Counted from the stretch's first letter, positions 1 to 7,752 are shown. The stretch: DNA of 12,042 nt from AC-32 sp035518635 (GCA_035518635.1 DATIXI010000054.1:1-12042), one strand, 5' to 3'. Translations and numbers: made by a program. Notes: generated from the sequence alone by a model not told the origin.

Positions 1-1500
1 CGCGCCTGCCTGGATCACGAGCGACGCCGCCTCGGGGATCGTCATGAAGTAGCGCGTCATCTCCGAGTGCGTGACCGTCACCGGCCCGCCTTTCGCGATC
101 TGGCGCCGGAAGATCGGGATCACGCTGCCAGACGAGCCGAGCACGTTCCCGAACCGGACGGCGACGAAGCGGGTCGCGACGTCGGTGCGTGCGCCGTAGG
201 CCTCGACGATCCACTCGCAGAGCGCTTTCGACTGGCCCATCACCGTCTTCGGGTTGACGGCCTTGTCGGTGGACACGAGCACGAAGCGCCGGGCGCCGAA
301 CTCGATCGCGGCCTCGGCGACGACCCGCGTCGCCAGCGCGTTGTTCCGCACGGACTCGAGCGGGTTCGCCTCCATCAGCGGCACGTGCTTGTACGCCGCT
401 GCGTGGAAGACGACGTCCGGCCCGTAGCGCTCGAAGACCTGGCGCATCTTCGTCCGGCTCTTGCAGTCAGCGAGCACCGGCACGGTCGCGGCGAAGCCGC
501 GCTCGTCGACGAGCTCGCGCTCGATCTCGAACAGCGCGGTCTCGCCCTGGTCGACGAGCACGAGCCTCTGCGGGCCCAGCCGGGCGATCTGGCGGCAGAG
601 CTCGGAGCCGATCGAGCCGCCTGCGCCGGTGACGAGCACGGTCTGCTCGCGCACGTACGCAGCACTCGCCTCGAGGTCGACCTCGATCGGCTCGCGCCCG
701 AGCACGTCCTCGACCTGCACCGGCCGGATCTGCGTCGCGAGGTCCGACTCGCCCGAGATCAGCTCGTAGAGGCCGGGCAGCGTCTTGACGGGGACGTTGT
801 TCTCGCGCGTGATCGTCACGATCCGCTGGCGCGCCTCGCCCGAGGCGGCCGGGATCGCGATCAGGACCTCGTCGGGCCGGTTGTCGCGGAGGATGTGCGT
901 CATCTGCTCGGTCGTGCCGAGCACGCGCACGCCGTGGATGCGGAGGTTCTTCTTGCGCGGGTCGTCGTCGATCAGGCCGATCGGCGTGTAGCCGAGCTGC
1001 CGGTTGCGCTGGAGCTCCCGGATCACGAGCTGGCCCGCGTCGCCCGCGCCGACGACGAGGACTTCCTTGCCCCGCGCGACGAGCCCGCCGCCCGAGGGCC
1101 GCTCCATCAGCGTCCGCGCCAGCAGGCGCGAGCCGGCGATCAGCGCGAGGCACAGCAGCAGGTCGAGCGCCGCGATCCCGCGCGGCAGCTTGACGCCGTG
1201 CACTGGCGAGATCAGGTAGACGGCCACGTCAGCCAGCACGCTCGCGAGTGCGACGCCGTACGCTATCCGCCACATGTCGCGTGTCGAGACGTAGCGCCAC
1301 CAGCGGTTGTAGAAGCCGCAGAAGACGAAGACGACGAGCTTGATCGCGACGACGATCAGGATCGACCGCCGGAAGAGCGTGTCGTAGAAGATCGGGATGC
1401 CGTTGTCGAAGCGGAGCTCGAACGCGAGCCACCAGGCGAGCGCGACAAGCAGCCCGTCTGCCACGAGCTGCCACACGCGGTGACGGTTGATGGGGATCAA
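1..1500 (-). CDS. Membrane-anchored NDP-sugar 4,6-dehydratase, FlaA1/PglF/WbpM (CapD) class, partial
   Basis: Reads leftwards off the window edge, so 500 codons are visible and the C-terminus is missing. The start is the hydrophobic N-terminal region with several membrane segments and the WWLAFELRFD stretch typical of the long CapD class. A first Rossmann domain follows (VLVVGAGDAG), then the catalytic SDR domain with VLVTGAGGSIGSE near residue 290 and VSTDKAVNPKTVMGQSK near 410. In that motif Met-x3-Lys replaces the usual Tyr-x3-Lys, as in PglF/WbpM-type 4,6-dehydratases. The family removes water from UDP-GlcNAc-type sugars to give 4-keto-6-deoxy intermediates at the cytoplasmic membrane face. 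The TTG start at 1500 overlaps the stop of the upstream aminotransferase by 4 bases (TTGA), which favours it; an in-frame GTG at 1476 is the alternative. The family call is firm; the exact substrate is inferred. Confidence 0.93.
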   Translation of the reverse strand, partial: MIPINRHRVWQLVADGLLVALAWWLAFELRFDNGIPIFYDTLFRRSILIVVAIKLVVFVFCGFYNRWWRYVSTRDMWRIAYGVALASVLADVAVYLISPVHGVKLPRGIAALDLLLCLALIAGSRLLARTLMERPSGGGLVARGKEVLVVGAGDAGQLVIRELQRNRQLGYTPIGLIDDDPRKKNLRIHGVRVLGTTEQMTHILRDNRPDEVLIAIPAASGEARQRIVTITRENNVPVKTLPGLYELISGESDLATQIRPVQVEDVLGREPIEVDLEASAAYVREQTVLVTGAGGSIGSELCRQIARLGPQRLVLVDQGETALFEIERELVDERGFAATVPVLADCKSRTKMRQVFERYGPDVVFHAAAYKHVPLMEANPLESVRNNALATRVVAEAAIEFGARRFVLVSTDKAVNPKTVMGQSKALCEWIVEAYGARTDVATRFVAVRFGNVLGSSGSVIPIFRRQIAKGGPVTVTHSEMTRYFMTIPEAASLVIQAGA

Positions 1501-2582
1501 GCGCGCACCGCCGCGGCCTCGCGGATCACGGAGACGACTCGCTCCTGCGTCTCGGCCGGGATCCCGGCCCACATCGGGAGCGCGAGGTTCTCGCGCGACG
1601 CCCGCTCGGTCTCCGGCAGCGAGCCCTCCTTCCAGCCGAGGTACCGAAGTGCGGGCTGCAGGTGAAGCGGCGTGACGTAGTACGAGGCGTGCCCGATCCC
1701 GGCGGCGCCGAGCGCCTCGGCGAAGCGGTCGCGCTCGGGCGAGCGGACGACGTACATGTGGTAGACGTGCGCGGGCTCGTCGAACGGCAGCTCGCAGAGC
1801 TCACCGAGGCCGAGCTCCTCGTAGCGGGCCGCGGCGTCGCGCCTCGCCTGGCTCCAGCCGTCGATCTCCTTCAGGAAGAGCCGGAGCACTGCCGCCTGCA
1901 GCTCGTCGAGCCGCGAGTTGTAGCCGACGGCCTCGAACTCCTTCTTCTCGCGCGAGCCGTGGAAGCGGAGCAGGGCGATCCGGTCGGCGAGCGCCTCGTC
2001 GTTCGCGGCGACGAGGCCACCGTCTCCGAGGCCGAAGAGGTTCTTGGTCGGGAAGAAGCTGAACGTCGACAGCACACCGGTGCGAGCGGCGCCCTCCCCG
2101 CCGAAGGCCTGGGCGGCGTCCTCGACGATCGGCACCCCGAGCTCCTCGAGCGGCGCGAGCGGCATCACGCGCCCGAAGAGGTGCACGGGCATTAGCGCGC
2201 GCGTCCTGTCCGTCACCTTCGCGGCGACGTCCTCGGGATGGAGGTTGAGCGTGGCCGGGTCGATGTCCGCGAACACGGGAGTCGCGCCCCGGCGCGCGAT
2301 CGACTCGGCAGTCGCGTAGAACGTGAACGAGGGGCAGATCACCTCGTCGCCGGGCCCGATCCCCATCGCGTCGAGCGCGAGCACGAGCGCGTCGGTCCCG
2401 TTGGCCACGCCGATGGTCCGCGGCACGCCCAGGTAGGCGGCGGCCTCTGCCTCGAAGGCCTTCACGTTCGGCCCGAGGATGAAGACGCCGGAGTCGAGCA
2501 CCTCCCCGATCCGCTCCTGGATCTGCGGGATCAGGTGCTCGTACTGCGCCTTGACGTCGACGAGAGGGATGGAATCGGGCAC
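1497..2582 (-). CDS. DegT/DnrJ/EryC1/StrS-family PLP-dependent sugar aminotransferase
   Basis: A 361-residue protein, full length for the family. It has the nucleotide-sugar aminotransferase signatures in order: GVANGTDAL near 58-65, PSFTF near 84-88, PIVEDAAQAFG near 151-161 with Asp155 expected to pair with the PLP ring nitrogen, and SFFPTKNL near 175-182 with Lys180 as the expected Schiff-base lysine. GDGG follows, as usual. The family transfers an amino group from glutamate to a keto sugar nucleotide in the cytoplasm. The gene lies 12 bp downstream of the DedA gene and overlaps the 4,6-dehydratase start by 4 bases. The two enzymes would therefore be made together and could act in sequence to give a 4-amino-4,6-dideoxy (or 3-amino) sugar; this is inferred. 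The GTG start at 2582 has only a weak upstream ribosome site. No Met codon precedes the conserved IPLVDVKAQY stretch, so this start is the best choice. Confidence 0.95.
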   Translation of the reverse strand: MPDSIPLVDVKAQYEHLIPQIQERIGEVLDSGVFILGPNVKAFEAEAAAYLGVPRTIGVANGTDALVLALDAMGIGPGDEVICPSFTFYATAESIARRGATPVFADIDPATLNLHPEDVAAKVTDRTRALMPVHLFGRVMPLAPLEELGVPIVEDAAQAFGGEGAARTGVLSTFSFFPTKNLFGLGDGGLVAANDEALADRIALLRFHGSREKKEFEAVGYNSRLDELQAAVLRLFLKEIDGWSQARRDAAARYEELGLGELCELPFDEPAHVYHMYVVRSPERDRFAEALGAAGIGHASYYVTPLHLQPALRYLGWKEGSLPETERASRENLALPMWAGIPAETQERVVSVIREAAAVRA

Positions 2583-2594
2583 GGGGTTTTGAGT

Positions 2595-3236
2595 CTAGTT
2601 CGAGCGTCGCCGCGCTACCAGATACAGCACGAGCGCCACGGCTCCTGCCACGATCGCGACGTCCACGAAGTCGAACGCGTGGTGGAAGCTCTCGTAGCTC
2701 GCCCCGAGCGCCCAGCCGATCCCTGCGAAGACGAAGCACCAGAGGGCCGAGCCCGGGATCGTCAGCAGCGTGTAGCGGCCGAACGGCATCTCGAAGATCC
2801 CGGCCGGCACGGAGATGAACGAGCGCACAAGCGGGACGACCCGACCGAGCGCAACGGCCCAGTCGTCCCAGCGGTCGAACCAGCGCTCGGCCCGCTCGAG
2901 CCGCTCGGGCCCGAGGTGGAGCAGCCCGCCCCGCCGCTCAGCCAGCGGCCGCCCTCCCCTTCGGCCGATCCACCAGCCGACGATCGCGCCGAAGAGGTAG
3001 CCGAGCGTCCCCGCGAGGCACACGGCGAGGTAGGCCCAGAGCGGCGTCGTGATGTCGTCGCCGAACAGCACCACGTGCTGACCGGCGAACGCGCCCGAGG
3101 CGAGCGCGCCCGCGTAGACCATCACGAGCTCGCTCGCGGCCGGGAAGACGGCGTCGATCGCCATCAGGAGGAACACCGCGTACAGCCCGTGGGCTCCGAT
3201 GAACGACGTGATCGAGCCCGACAGGGAGGCGAGCAC
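2595..3236 (-). CDS. DedA-family (VTT domain) integral membrane protein
   Basis: A 213-residue polytopic membrane protein. It shows the DedA arrangement: a first membrane segment followed by FPAASELVMVYAG near 31-43 with the conserved acidic residue Glu36, a soluble basic stretch (about 92-128), then GRVVPLVRSFISVPAG near 131-146 with the two conserved arginines (Arg132, Arg138). A Met-Pro-Phe-Gly-Arg motif and further membrane segments end in a basic tail. DedA proteins act in the cytoplasmic membrane, and several are implicated in undecaprenyl-phosphate or phospholipid flipping. That role would suit an operon for surface glycans, but the specific function here is inferred. The gene lies 30 bp after the glycosidase gene and 12 bp before the aminotransferase gene. 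The start is GTG, with no strong Shine-Dalgarno sequence. Confidence 0.93.
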   Translation of the reverse strand: MLASLSGSITSFIGAHGLYAVFLLMAIDAVFPAASELVMVYAGALASGAFAGQHVVLFGDDITTPLWAYLAVCLAGTLGYLFGAIVGWWIGRRGGRPLAERRGGLLHLGPERLERAERWFDRWDDWAVALGRVVPLVRSFISVPAGIFEMPFGRYTLLTIPGSALWCFVFAGIGWALGASYESFHHAFDFVDVAIVAGAVALVLYLVARRRSN

Positions 3237-3266
3237 GGGAAGAGTCTACGGTTGCGCGTGCCGGGA

Positions 3267-5009
3267 CTAGCGGCGGACGCCGAAGACCTTCGTCAGGTCG
3301 ACCGGCCCGTAGGCGTTCTGCGCGTAGACCTTGAAGAGGTACGTGCCGCGGTAGGCGAGGTGCCCGCCGGCGAAGCGGCCGTTCCAGCGGACCGACCGCC
3401 GCCCCGCCTTCATCTTGTACGCCCCGATGCGGCGCACGAGCACGCCCGATCTCGTCCAGACCGAGACGACCACGCGGGCGTTGTGCGCGAGCTGGAAGCG
3501 CACCACGACACGGTTGGCCCGCTTCGGCCCGAGCCTCACGACCTTCGGCGAGACGCTGACGAATCCGAGCGTGTCGTTCACCCAGAACGAGCGCTCGACC
3601 GACGACTGCCTCGCGAGATCGTCGGTCGCGTTCACGACCCAGCGCCAGCGCCCCAGCGCTTCCTGCGCCTCGCGCTTGGCGGTCATGGTGGCAGGCCAGG
3701 TGACCTTGTAGGTGCCGGGAGCGCGCGGGCCGGTGTCGGTGAAGGCCGTCGCCCCGGTCGGGTCGATCAGGCTCGCGGTCACGGTCGAGGGGCGGACGAC
3801 CTTGAACGAGAGCGTCTGCTTCTCGGCCGACCCGTCGCCGTTCGGAGACACCACCGGCAGCGTCGGCGGGGCCGCGTAGACCCCGTAGTACATGACCGCG
3901 AGCATCTCCTTGATCGAGCGCTCACCGCCGGGGTCGGACGGCCGGTTCAGCAGCTTGCCGTCGAACGCCATCGTCGTCGAGCCGCCCGCGTCGAGCGCGG
4001 AGCCGGTGACGGCCCCGAGGCGGACCAGCGCCTGGGCGAGCTCGAAGTTCGTCAGCCCGACGCTGTAGCCGGGATGCCGCCCGTCGACCGCGACCATCAC
4101 GATCTTGCCGTCCTTTCGCTGGCCGATCCCGGTGCGCGGATCGCGCGGGGCGAGCTGAGACGGCAGGAAGTCCTCGCCGGCCGTATAGACGGCTTTCCCG
4201 TTCCGGACGATCACCGGGCCGCCGCCGAGCGCGTCATCGATCCCGGCCGCCGGCCAGTCGGGCGTGAGCACGAGCTGGACGTTGATCGGCGTGCCCACCG
4301 GAGCCTCGGCGGCCAGCTTCGGCGCCTGCGAGCCGACGGCCACCAGCACGGCGCCGTCCGGCGGGATCGGCGTCGCAACGCCGCTTCCCTGCGAGACCAC
4401 GGTGCCCTGGAGGACGCCGCCGCTCGTCGCGGGCGGGAACGGGCGGAGGACGACGACCACCGCGCCCGACACCGCCGGCGTCTTCGCGCCCCACGCGGGC
4501 GTGAACAGGGAGGTGCCGTCGCCCTTCGGAGTCTTGTTCACGGTTATCGGCCGCCTGCTCCCGAGGCCCTGCCAGTAGCCGTAGAGCGCGACCCGGGCCA
4601 CGTTCAGCGTCCCGGTCGTGGAGATGCCGATGCTCGAGCGCGTCCGGACCGGCGGGCTCTCGATCACCCCGTCCTGGATCACGAGCCCGCTCGGGTGGCC
4701 GTCCGTCCAGTTGAAGAGGTCGCCGTTGACGCCGGCCACCGTGGCCGTGCTCGAGATCGCCTTCTGCATCGCCGTCACGCGCTGGCGCCCCGTGATCGTC
4801 CCGTTGGCGAGCACCGGCTTCAGCGAGTAGAGGCCGCCCGGCTTCGGTGCCCTGATCACGTTGATCACCACCGGCCCGTGCGCGGTGAACTGGATCTGGC
4901 GCTGGTAGGTCACCCCCGGCATGAGCACCTGGGTGACTGCCTGAGCCGGCGCCGCGACGCCCGCGGCGACGCCGACCAGTACGGCGACGATGAGGACTAG
5001 GCGCTGCAC
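3267..5009 (-). CDS. Secreted phosphodiester glycosidase-domain (NAGPA/DUF2233) protein with Ig-like/FlgD-like C-terminus
   Basis: A 580-residue exported protein. Residues 1-24 form a signal peptide with a likely signal peptidase I site after Ala-Gln-Ala (24/25). The NAGPA-type domain spans roughly 50-380: GVNGDLF near 93-99, DDALGGGPVIVRNGK near 258-272, PRTGIGQ near 291-297, AVDGRHPGYSVGLTNFELA near 307-325, and the signature LDAGGSTTM near 339-347. The C-terminal third starts with an SPNGDG motif (388-393) and contains two beta-rich modules. The last one resembles the FlgD-type Ig fold found at the end of many extracellular proteins. The family is named after the enzyme that uncovers mannose-6-phosphate; in bacteria members are thought to cleave phosphodiester-linked sugars in cell-surface glycans. 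As probable first gene of the minus-strand operon it fits a cell-wall or surface polymer role. The GTG start at 5009 sits directly before the signal peptide. Confidence 0.9.
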   Translation of the reverse strand: MQRLVLIVAVLVGVAAGVAAPAQAVTQVLMPGVTYQRQIQFTAHGPVVINVIRAPKPGGLYSLKPVLANGTITGRQRVTAMQKAISSTATVAGVNGDLFNWTDGHPSGLVIQDGVIESPPVRTRSSIGISTTGTLNVARVALYGYWQGLGSRRPITVNKTPKGDGTSLFTPAWGAKTPAVSGAVVVVLRPFPPATSGGVLQGTVVSQGSGVATPIPPDGAVLVAVGSQAPKLAAEAPVGTPINVQLVLTPDWPAAGIDDALGGGPVIVRNGKAVYTAGEDFLPSQLAPRDPRTGIGQRKDGKIVMVAVDGRHPGYSVGLTNFELAQALVRLGAVTGSALDAGGSTTMAFDGKLLNRPSDPGGERSIKEMLAVMYYGVYAAPPTLPVVSPNGDGSAEKQTLSFKVVRPSTVTASLIDPTGATAFTDTGPRAPGTYKVTWPATMTAKREAQEALGRWRWVVNATDDLARQSSVERSFWVNDTLGFVSVSPKVVRLGPKRANRVVVRFQLAHNARVVVSVWTRSGVLVRRIGAYKMKAGRRSVRWNGRFAGGHLAYRGTYLFKVYAQNAYGPVDLTKVFGVRR

Positions 5010-5034
5010 GACCCCGAATCACGGTACCGCAAGT

Positions 5035-5055
5035 GTGTAAACGAAGCGTTTGCAC
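5035..5055. promoter_or_regulatory. Imperfect palindrome between divergent genes, candidate operator
   Basis: The 70-bp gap between the divergent glycosidase operon and the radical SAM operon contains GTGTAAACG, a 3-base spacer AAG, and CGTTTGCAC. The 9-base arms are complementary at 8 of 9 positions. Its place midway between two divergent starts is what one expects of a repressor or activator site, but no regulator gene is in the window and no clear -10/-35 pair could be assigned. Confidence 0.4.
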
Positions 5056-5079
5056 CCGGACGCGCGGTAGGTTCCACGT

Positions 5080-6381
5080 GTGAGCGCGACCGTCGACACA
5101 CGCACCGGGCTTGTAGAGGATCTGATATCGCGCTACCCGCAGGTGCCTCCGGAGGCCGTCCTGAAGGAGGACCTGCTCCGCACCGGGACCGCGTTCGACG
5201 ACGCTGCGCTGACGGACAACCTCGACGGCGCCGTCAAGCCGAAGTCGTACTTCATCTTCTCGTTCGACCAGAAGCCGCTGACCGAGCTCGGCAACGCGGC
5301 CACGCAGCGGCCGCCCGAGGAGATCGCGCTGACCGGCGGGCCGCACGGCCTGCGCCGGACGATCGTCTCCGTCCGCGTCAACCCCGCCTCCCCCTACCGC
5401 GTCTCGCGCGGGGACGAAGGGCTTCGCCTCTCGCTCGAGGGCCGCGACCTCGCCGAGGTCGCGCTGCCGCCGATGCCCGAGTACTACCGCCACACGCTCT
5501 CGAACGGCAAGACGGTCATGGAGACCGCGCCGACGATCGAGTGGGGCTACCTGATCTACCTCACGGTTCTGCGCCTGTGCCAGTACTTCGGCGCGCACGA
5601 GGAGTGCGGCTTCTGCGACATCAACCACAACTGGCGCCAGCACAAGAAGGCGGGCCGGCCGTACACCGGCGTGAAGCCGGTCGAGGACGTGCTCGAGGCG
5701 CTCGAGCTGATCGACCGCCACGACGACGGCTCGACGCACGCCTACACGCTCACCGGCGGCTCGGTCACCTCGACGGTCGACGGCCTGGCCGAGGCGGACT
5801 TCTACGGGCGCTACGCGCAGGCGATCGAGGAGCGCTTCCCCGGCCGCTGGATCGGCAAGGTCGTCGCCCAGGCGCTGCCGCAAGCAGACGCGCAGCGCTT
5901 CAAGGACTACGGGATCTCGATCTACCACCCGAACTACGAGGTCTGGGACAGGCGGCTCTTCTCGCTGATCTCGCCCGGCAAGGAGCGCTACGTCGGCCGC
6001 GAGGAGTGGCACCGCCGGATCCTCGACGCGGCCGAGGTCTTCGGGCCGCCGAACGTGATCCCGAACTTCGTCGCCGGGGTCGAGCTGGCGCGGCCCTTCG
6101 GCTTCGAGACGATCGACGAGGCGATCGCGTCGACGGTCGAAGGGCTCGACTACTTCATGAGCCACGGCGTGACGCCGCGCTTCACCACCTGGTGCCCGGA
6201 GCCGACGACGCCACTGGGCCGCGACAACCCGGACGGCGCGCCGCTCGAGTACCACGTGCGCCTGCTCGAGGCCTACCGCGACGCGCTCGAGCGGCACGGG
6301 CTCGAGCCGCCGCCCGGCTACGGCGAGCCGGGCGTCGGCAAGGCGGTCTTCTCGGTCAGCTCCTTCATGGACGTGCTGTGA
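5080..6381 (+). CDS. Radical SAM enzyme with atypical Cys-x8-Cys-x2-Cys cluster motif
   Basis: A 433-residue protein. The cluster-binding region reads LRLCQYFGAHEECGFCDIN, giving Cys167, Cys176 and Cys179, a Cys-x8-Cys-x2-Cys pattern instead of the usual Cys-x3-Cys-x2-Cys. Downstream, TLTGGSVTST near 223-232 sits where radical SAM enzymes have the GGE-like SAM-contact strand. The rest (YHPNYEVWD, then IPNFVAGVE, then a WCPEP segment) looks like BioB/ThiH-type barrel strands. About 150 residues precede the cluster, longer than in the minimal family. The GTG start at 5080 has GGTAGG 8 bases upstream. Its stop overlaps the start of the next radical SAM gene by 4 bases (GTGA), so the two are probably translated together. 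The substrate is unknown. It is not MqnE, which has the standard motif. The radical SAM assignment rests on the three cysteines and the barrel motifs, not on a search. Confidence 0.85.
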   Translation: MSATVDTRTGLVEDLISRYPQVPPEAVLKEDLLRTGTAFDDAALTDNLDGAVKPKSYFIFSFDQKPLTELGNAATQRPPEEIALTGGPHGLRRTIVSVRVNPASPYRVSRGDEGLRLSLEGRDLAEVALPPMPEYYRHTLSNGKTVMETAPTIEWGYLIYLTVLRLCQYFGAHEECGFCDINHNWRQHKKAGRPYTGVKPVEDVLEALELIDRHDDGSTHAYTLTGGSVTSTVDGLAEADFYGRYAQAIEERFPGRWIGKVVAQALPQADAQRFKDYGISIYHPNYEVWDRRLFSLISPGKERYVGREEWHRRILDAAEVFGPPNVIPNFVAGVELARPFGFETIDEAIASTVEGLDYFMSHGVTPRFTTWCPEPTTPLGRDNPDGAPLEYHVRLLEAYRDALERHGLEPPPGYGEPGVGKAVFSVSSFMDVL

Positions 6382-7409
6382 CCCGGATCTCCGTCGACGA
6401 GGCCCGGACGCTCTGGAGCGAGGCGTCCGACGAGGAGCTGAAGCGGCTCGCGCAGGAGGTGCGCGTCCGCTACCACGAGCCGAACCGCGCGACCTACATG
6501 GTCATGCGGATCATCAACTACACGAACGTCTGCGTCGCGCAGTGCGACTACTGCGCGTTCTACGTCCTGCCCAACCAGGAGGGCGGCTACGTGCTCTCGC
6601 GCGAGGACGTGTTCGCGAAGATCGACGAGCTGCTCGAGGTCGGCGGCGACCTCGTCGGCTTCAACGGCGGCTTCAACCCGCGCCTGCCGCTCGACTACTA
6701 CTGCGACCTGTTCGCCTCGGTCCGCGAGCGCTACGGCGAGCGCGTCGAGTTCTACGCGCTCACCGTGGCCGAGTTCGTGTTTCTCGCCGACCGCGCGCGG
6801 ATCTCCTACGCCGAGGCCGCGGCCCGGCTCCGCGACGCGGGCGTGCACTGGATCACCGGCGGCGGGAGCGAGATCCTCACCGAGGACTTTCGGGCGCGAC
6901 ACGCCAAGTGGAAGTACACCGTCGCCGACTACTTCGAGGCCCAGCGCGCGCTGGTCGAGGCCGGCCTGCAGACGACCGCGACGATGGTGATCGGCTTCGA
7001 CGAGACGATCGACGAGCGGCTCGAGCACCTGCAGCGCACGCGCGACTTCCAGGACGAGACCGGCGGGCTCTTCTCCTTCCTCTGCTGGACGTACAAGCCG
7101 TACGGGACGGCCTTCGGCGGCCGGGAGATCTCGGCGCACGAGTACCAGCGGCACATCGCGCTCTCGCGGATCTTCCTCGACAACGTCAGGCACATCCGCA
7201 CCTCGGTGCTGACCCAGAACGAGGAGGCGTTCCGCGCGCTCGACTACGGCGCGGACGACTTCGACCTGCCGATCGAGGACGAGGTCACCCAGAAGGCGGG
7301 CGCCCGCATCGACCTCGACCTCGAGGCCCTGCTCGCGATTCCGCGGCGGCTCGGCTACGAGATCGAGTACCGCCGGGCCGAACGGCCTGCGTCGCTCGCT
7401 TCGTCGTAG
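6378..7409 (+). CDS. MqnC/CofH-family radical SAM enzyme (dehypoxanthine futalosine cyclase-like)
   Basis: A 343-residue protein, close to the usual length of MqnC. The cluster motif is CVAQCDYC (Cys52, Cys56, Cys59), the standard Cys-x3-Cys-x2-Cys, inside NYTNVCVAQCDYCAFY, very like MqnC and CofH. GFNGGFNPRLPLDYY near 94-108 corresponds to the SAM-contact GG strand. GGGSEIL near 161-167, TTATMVIGFDET, the QDETGG motif and IRTSVLTQ near the C-terminus are all MqnC-family landmarks. MqnC closes the ring of dehypoxanthine futalosine in the futalosine route to menaquinone. No other mqn gene is visible, and the partner is the unusual radical SAM gene it overlaps, so a side-branch function is possible. 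The GTG start at 6378 follows from the 4-base overlap and from where family similarity begins; codons further upstream belong to the neighbour's other frame. Confidence 0.88.
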   Translation: MTRISVDEARTLWSEASDEELKRLAQEVRVRYHEPNRATYMVMRIINYTNVCVAQCDYCAFYVLPNQEGGYVLSREDVFAKIDELLEVGGDLVGFNGGFNPRLPLDYYCDLFASVRERYGERVEFYALTVAEFVFLADRARISYAEAAARLRDAGVHWITGGGSEILTEDFRARHAKWKYTVADYFEAQRALVEAGLQTTATMVIGFDETIDERLEHLQRTRDFQDETGGLFSFLCWTYKPYGTAFGGREISAHEYQRHIALSRIFLDNVRHIRTSVLTQNEEAFRALDYGADDFDLPIEDEVTQKAGARIDLDLEALLAIPRRLGYEIEYRRAERPASLASS

Positions 7410-7466
7410 CGGACGAGGCCGAAACCGCGAATTGCGCAGAGAAGCCGGAGCCTGCAAGCTCGACGT

Positions 7467-7559
7467 ATGAGCGAGCTGGTGATCGATCGAGACGAGGTCG
7501 TTGCCCTACTCTTCAACGTGAGCGACATCACCGCAGCGGTGTTGCGCATCGAAGCCTAG
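7467..7559 (+). CDS. Very small ORF, possibly truncated by an in-frame TAG
   Basis: The ATG at 7467 gives 30 residues (MSELVIDRDEVVALLF, then NVSDITAAVLRIEA) ending in TAG at 7557. If the TAG is ignored, the frame continues for 13 more codons with a very acidic tail (LEDDGEAEEADEG) to a TGA at 7599. A helical segment followed by an acidic tail looks like a single small protein, so the TAG could be a recent nonsense mutation, a sequencing error or the real end. The ORF lies 57 bp after the MqnC-like gene. No known family is recognised. A gene is plausible but unproven. Confidence 0.4.
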   Translation: MSELVIDRDEVVALLFNVSDITAAVLRIEA

Positions 7560-7572
7560 TTGGAGGACGACG

Positions 7573-7713
7573 GTGAAGCGGAAGAAGCTGACGAAGGCTG
7601 AACGCGAACAGCGCGCAGCCGAGCGCGCGCGAGCCTTCGAGAACGCCCGCCGAACCCGCGAGCTCGCCGAGCGCGCGCAGGCAATGCTCGACGCCCAGCG
7701 GTCAAGCGACTAG
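7573..7713 (+). CDS. Small basic/charged helical protein, hypothetical
   Basis: A 46-residue ORF starting at GTG 7573, with a good ribosome site GGAGG at 7562-7566, six bases upstream. The protein begins MKRKKLTKAERE and is almost entirely Arg, Lys, Glu and Ala, predicting one long amphipathic helix or coiled coil. It overlaps the acidic-tail continuation of the preceding small ORF, suggesting coupled translation if that frame was once open. It ends 11 bp before the first copy of the array repeat, so it is either the last gene before the array or the cargo of an earlier unit whose upstream repeat is lost. Function unknown. Confidence 0.5.
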   Translation: MKRKKLTKAEREQRAAERARAFENARRTRELAERAQAMLDAQRSSD

Positions 7714-7724
7714 AACACTCGCCC

Positions 7725-7752
7725 GGGCCAGCGTGCGGGAATGTCACCCGAA
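7725..7752 (+). repeat. Array repeat copy 1 (consensus form)
   Basis: A perfect match to the consensus: starts GGGCCA, core GTGCGGGAATGTC, ends CCCGAA. It lies 11 bp after the small helical-protein ORF and 82 bp before the lipoprotein start. CGACG at 7689 and CGTCG at 7753 can pair across it, a weak 5-bp inverted repeat. Confidence 0.9.

Noticed and set aside
67..5000. Long plus-strand ORFs over 67-1665 and 2238-5000
   Set aside because: They are rich in Arg, Asp, His and Glu without any domain and lie antisense to four clear minus-strand genes; this is the usual high-GC shadow effect.
4234..7457. Long minus-strand ORFs 4234-6297 and 6318-7457
   Set aside because: They run antisense to the radical SAM genes and cross the divergent promoter gap; the composition is low-complexity shadow sequence.
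7735..7750. CGGG/CCCG hairpin within the repeat as its conserved function
   Set aside because: It forms in copies 1, 3 and 4 but is broken in copies 2, 6 and 7 without compensating changes, so it is not maintained.
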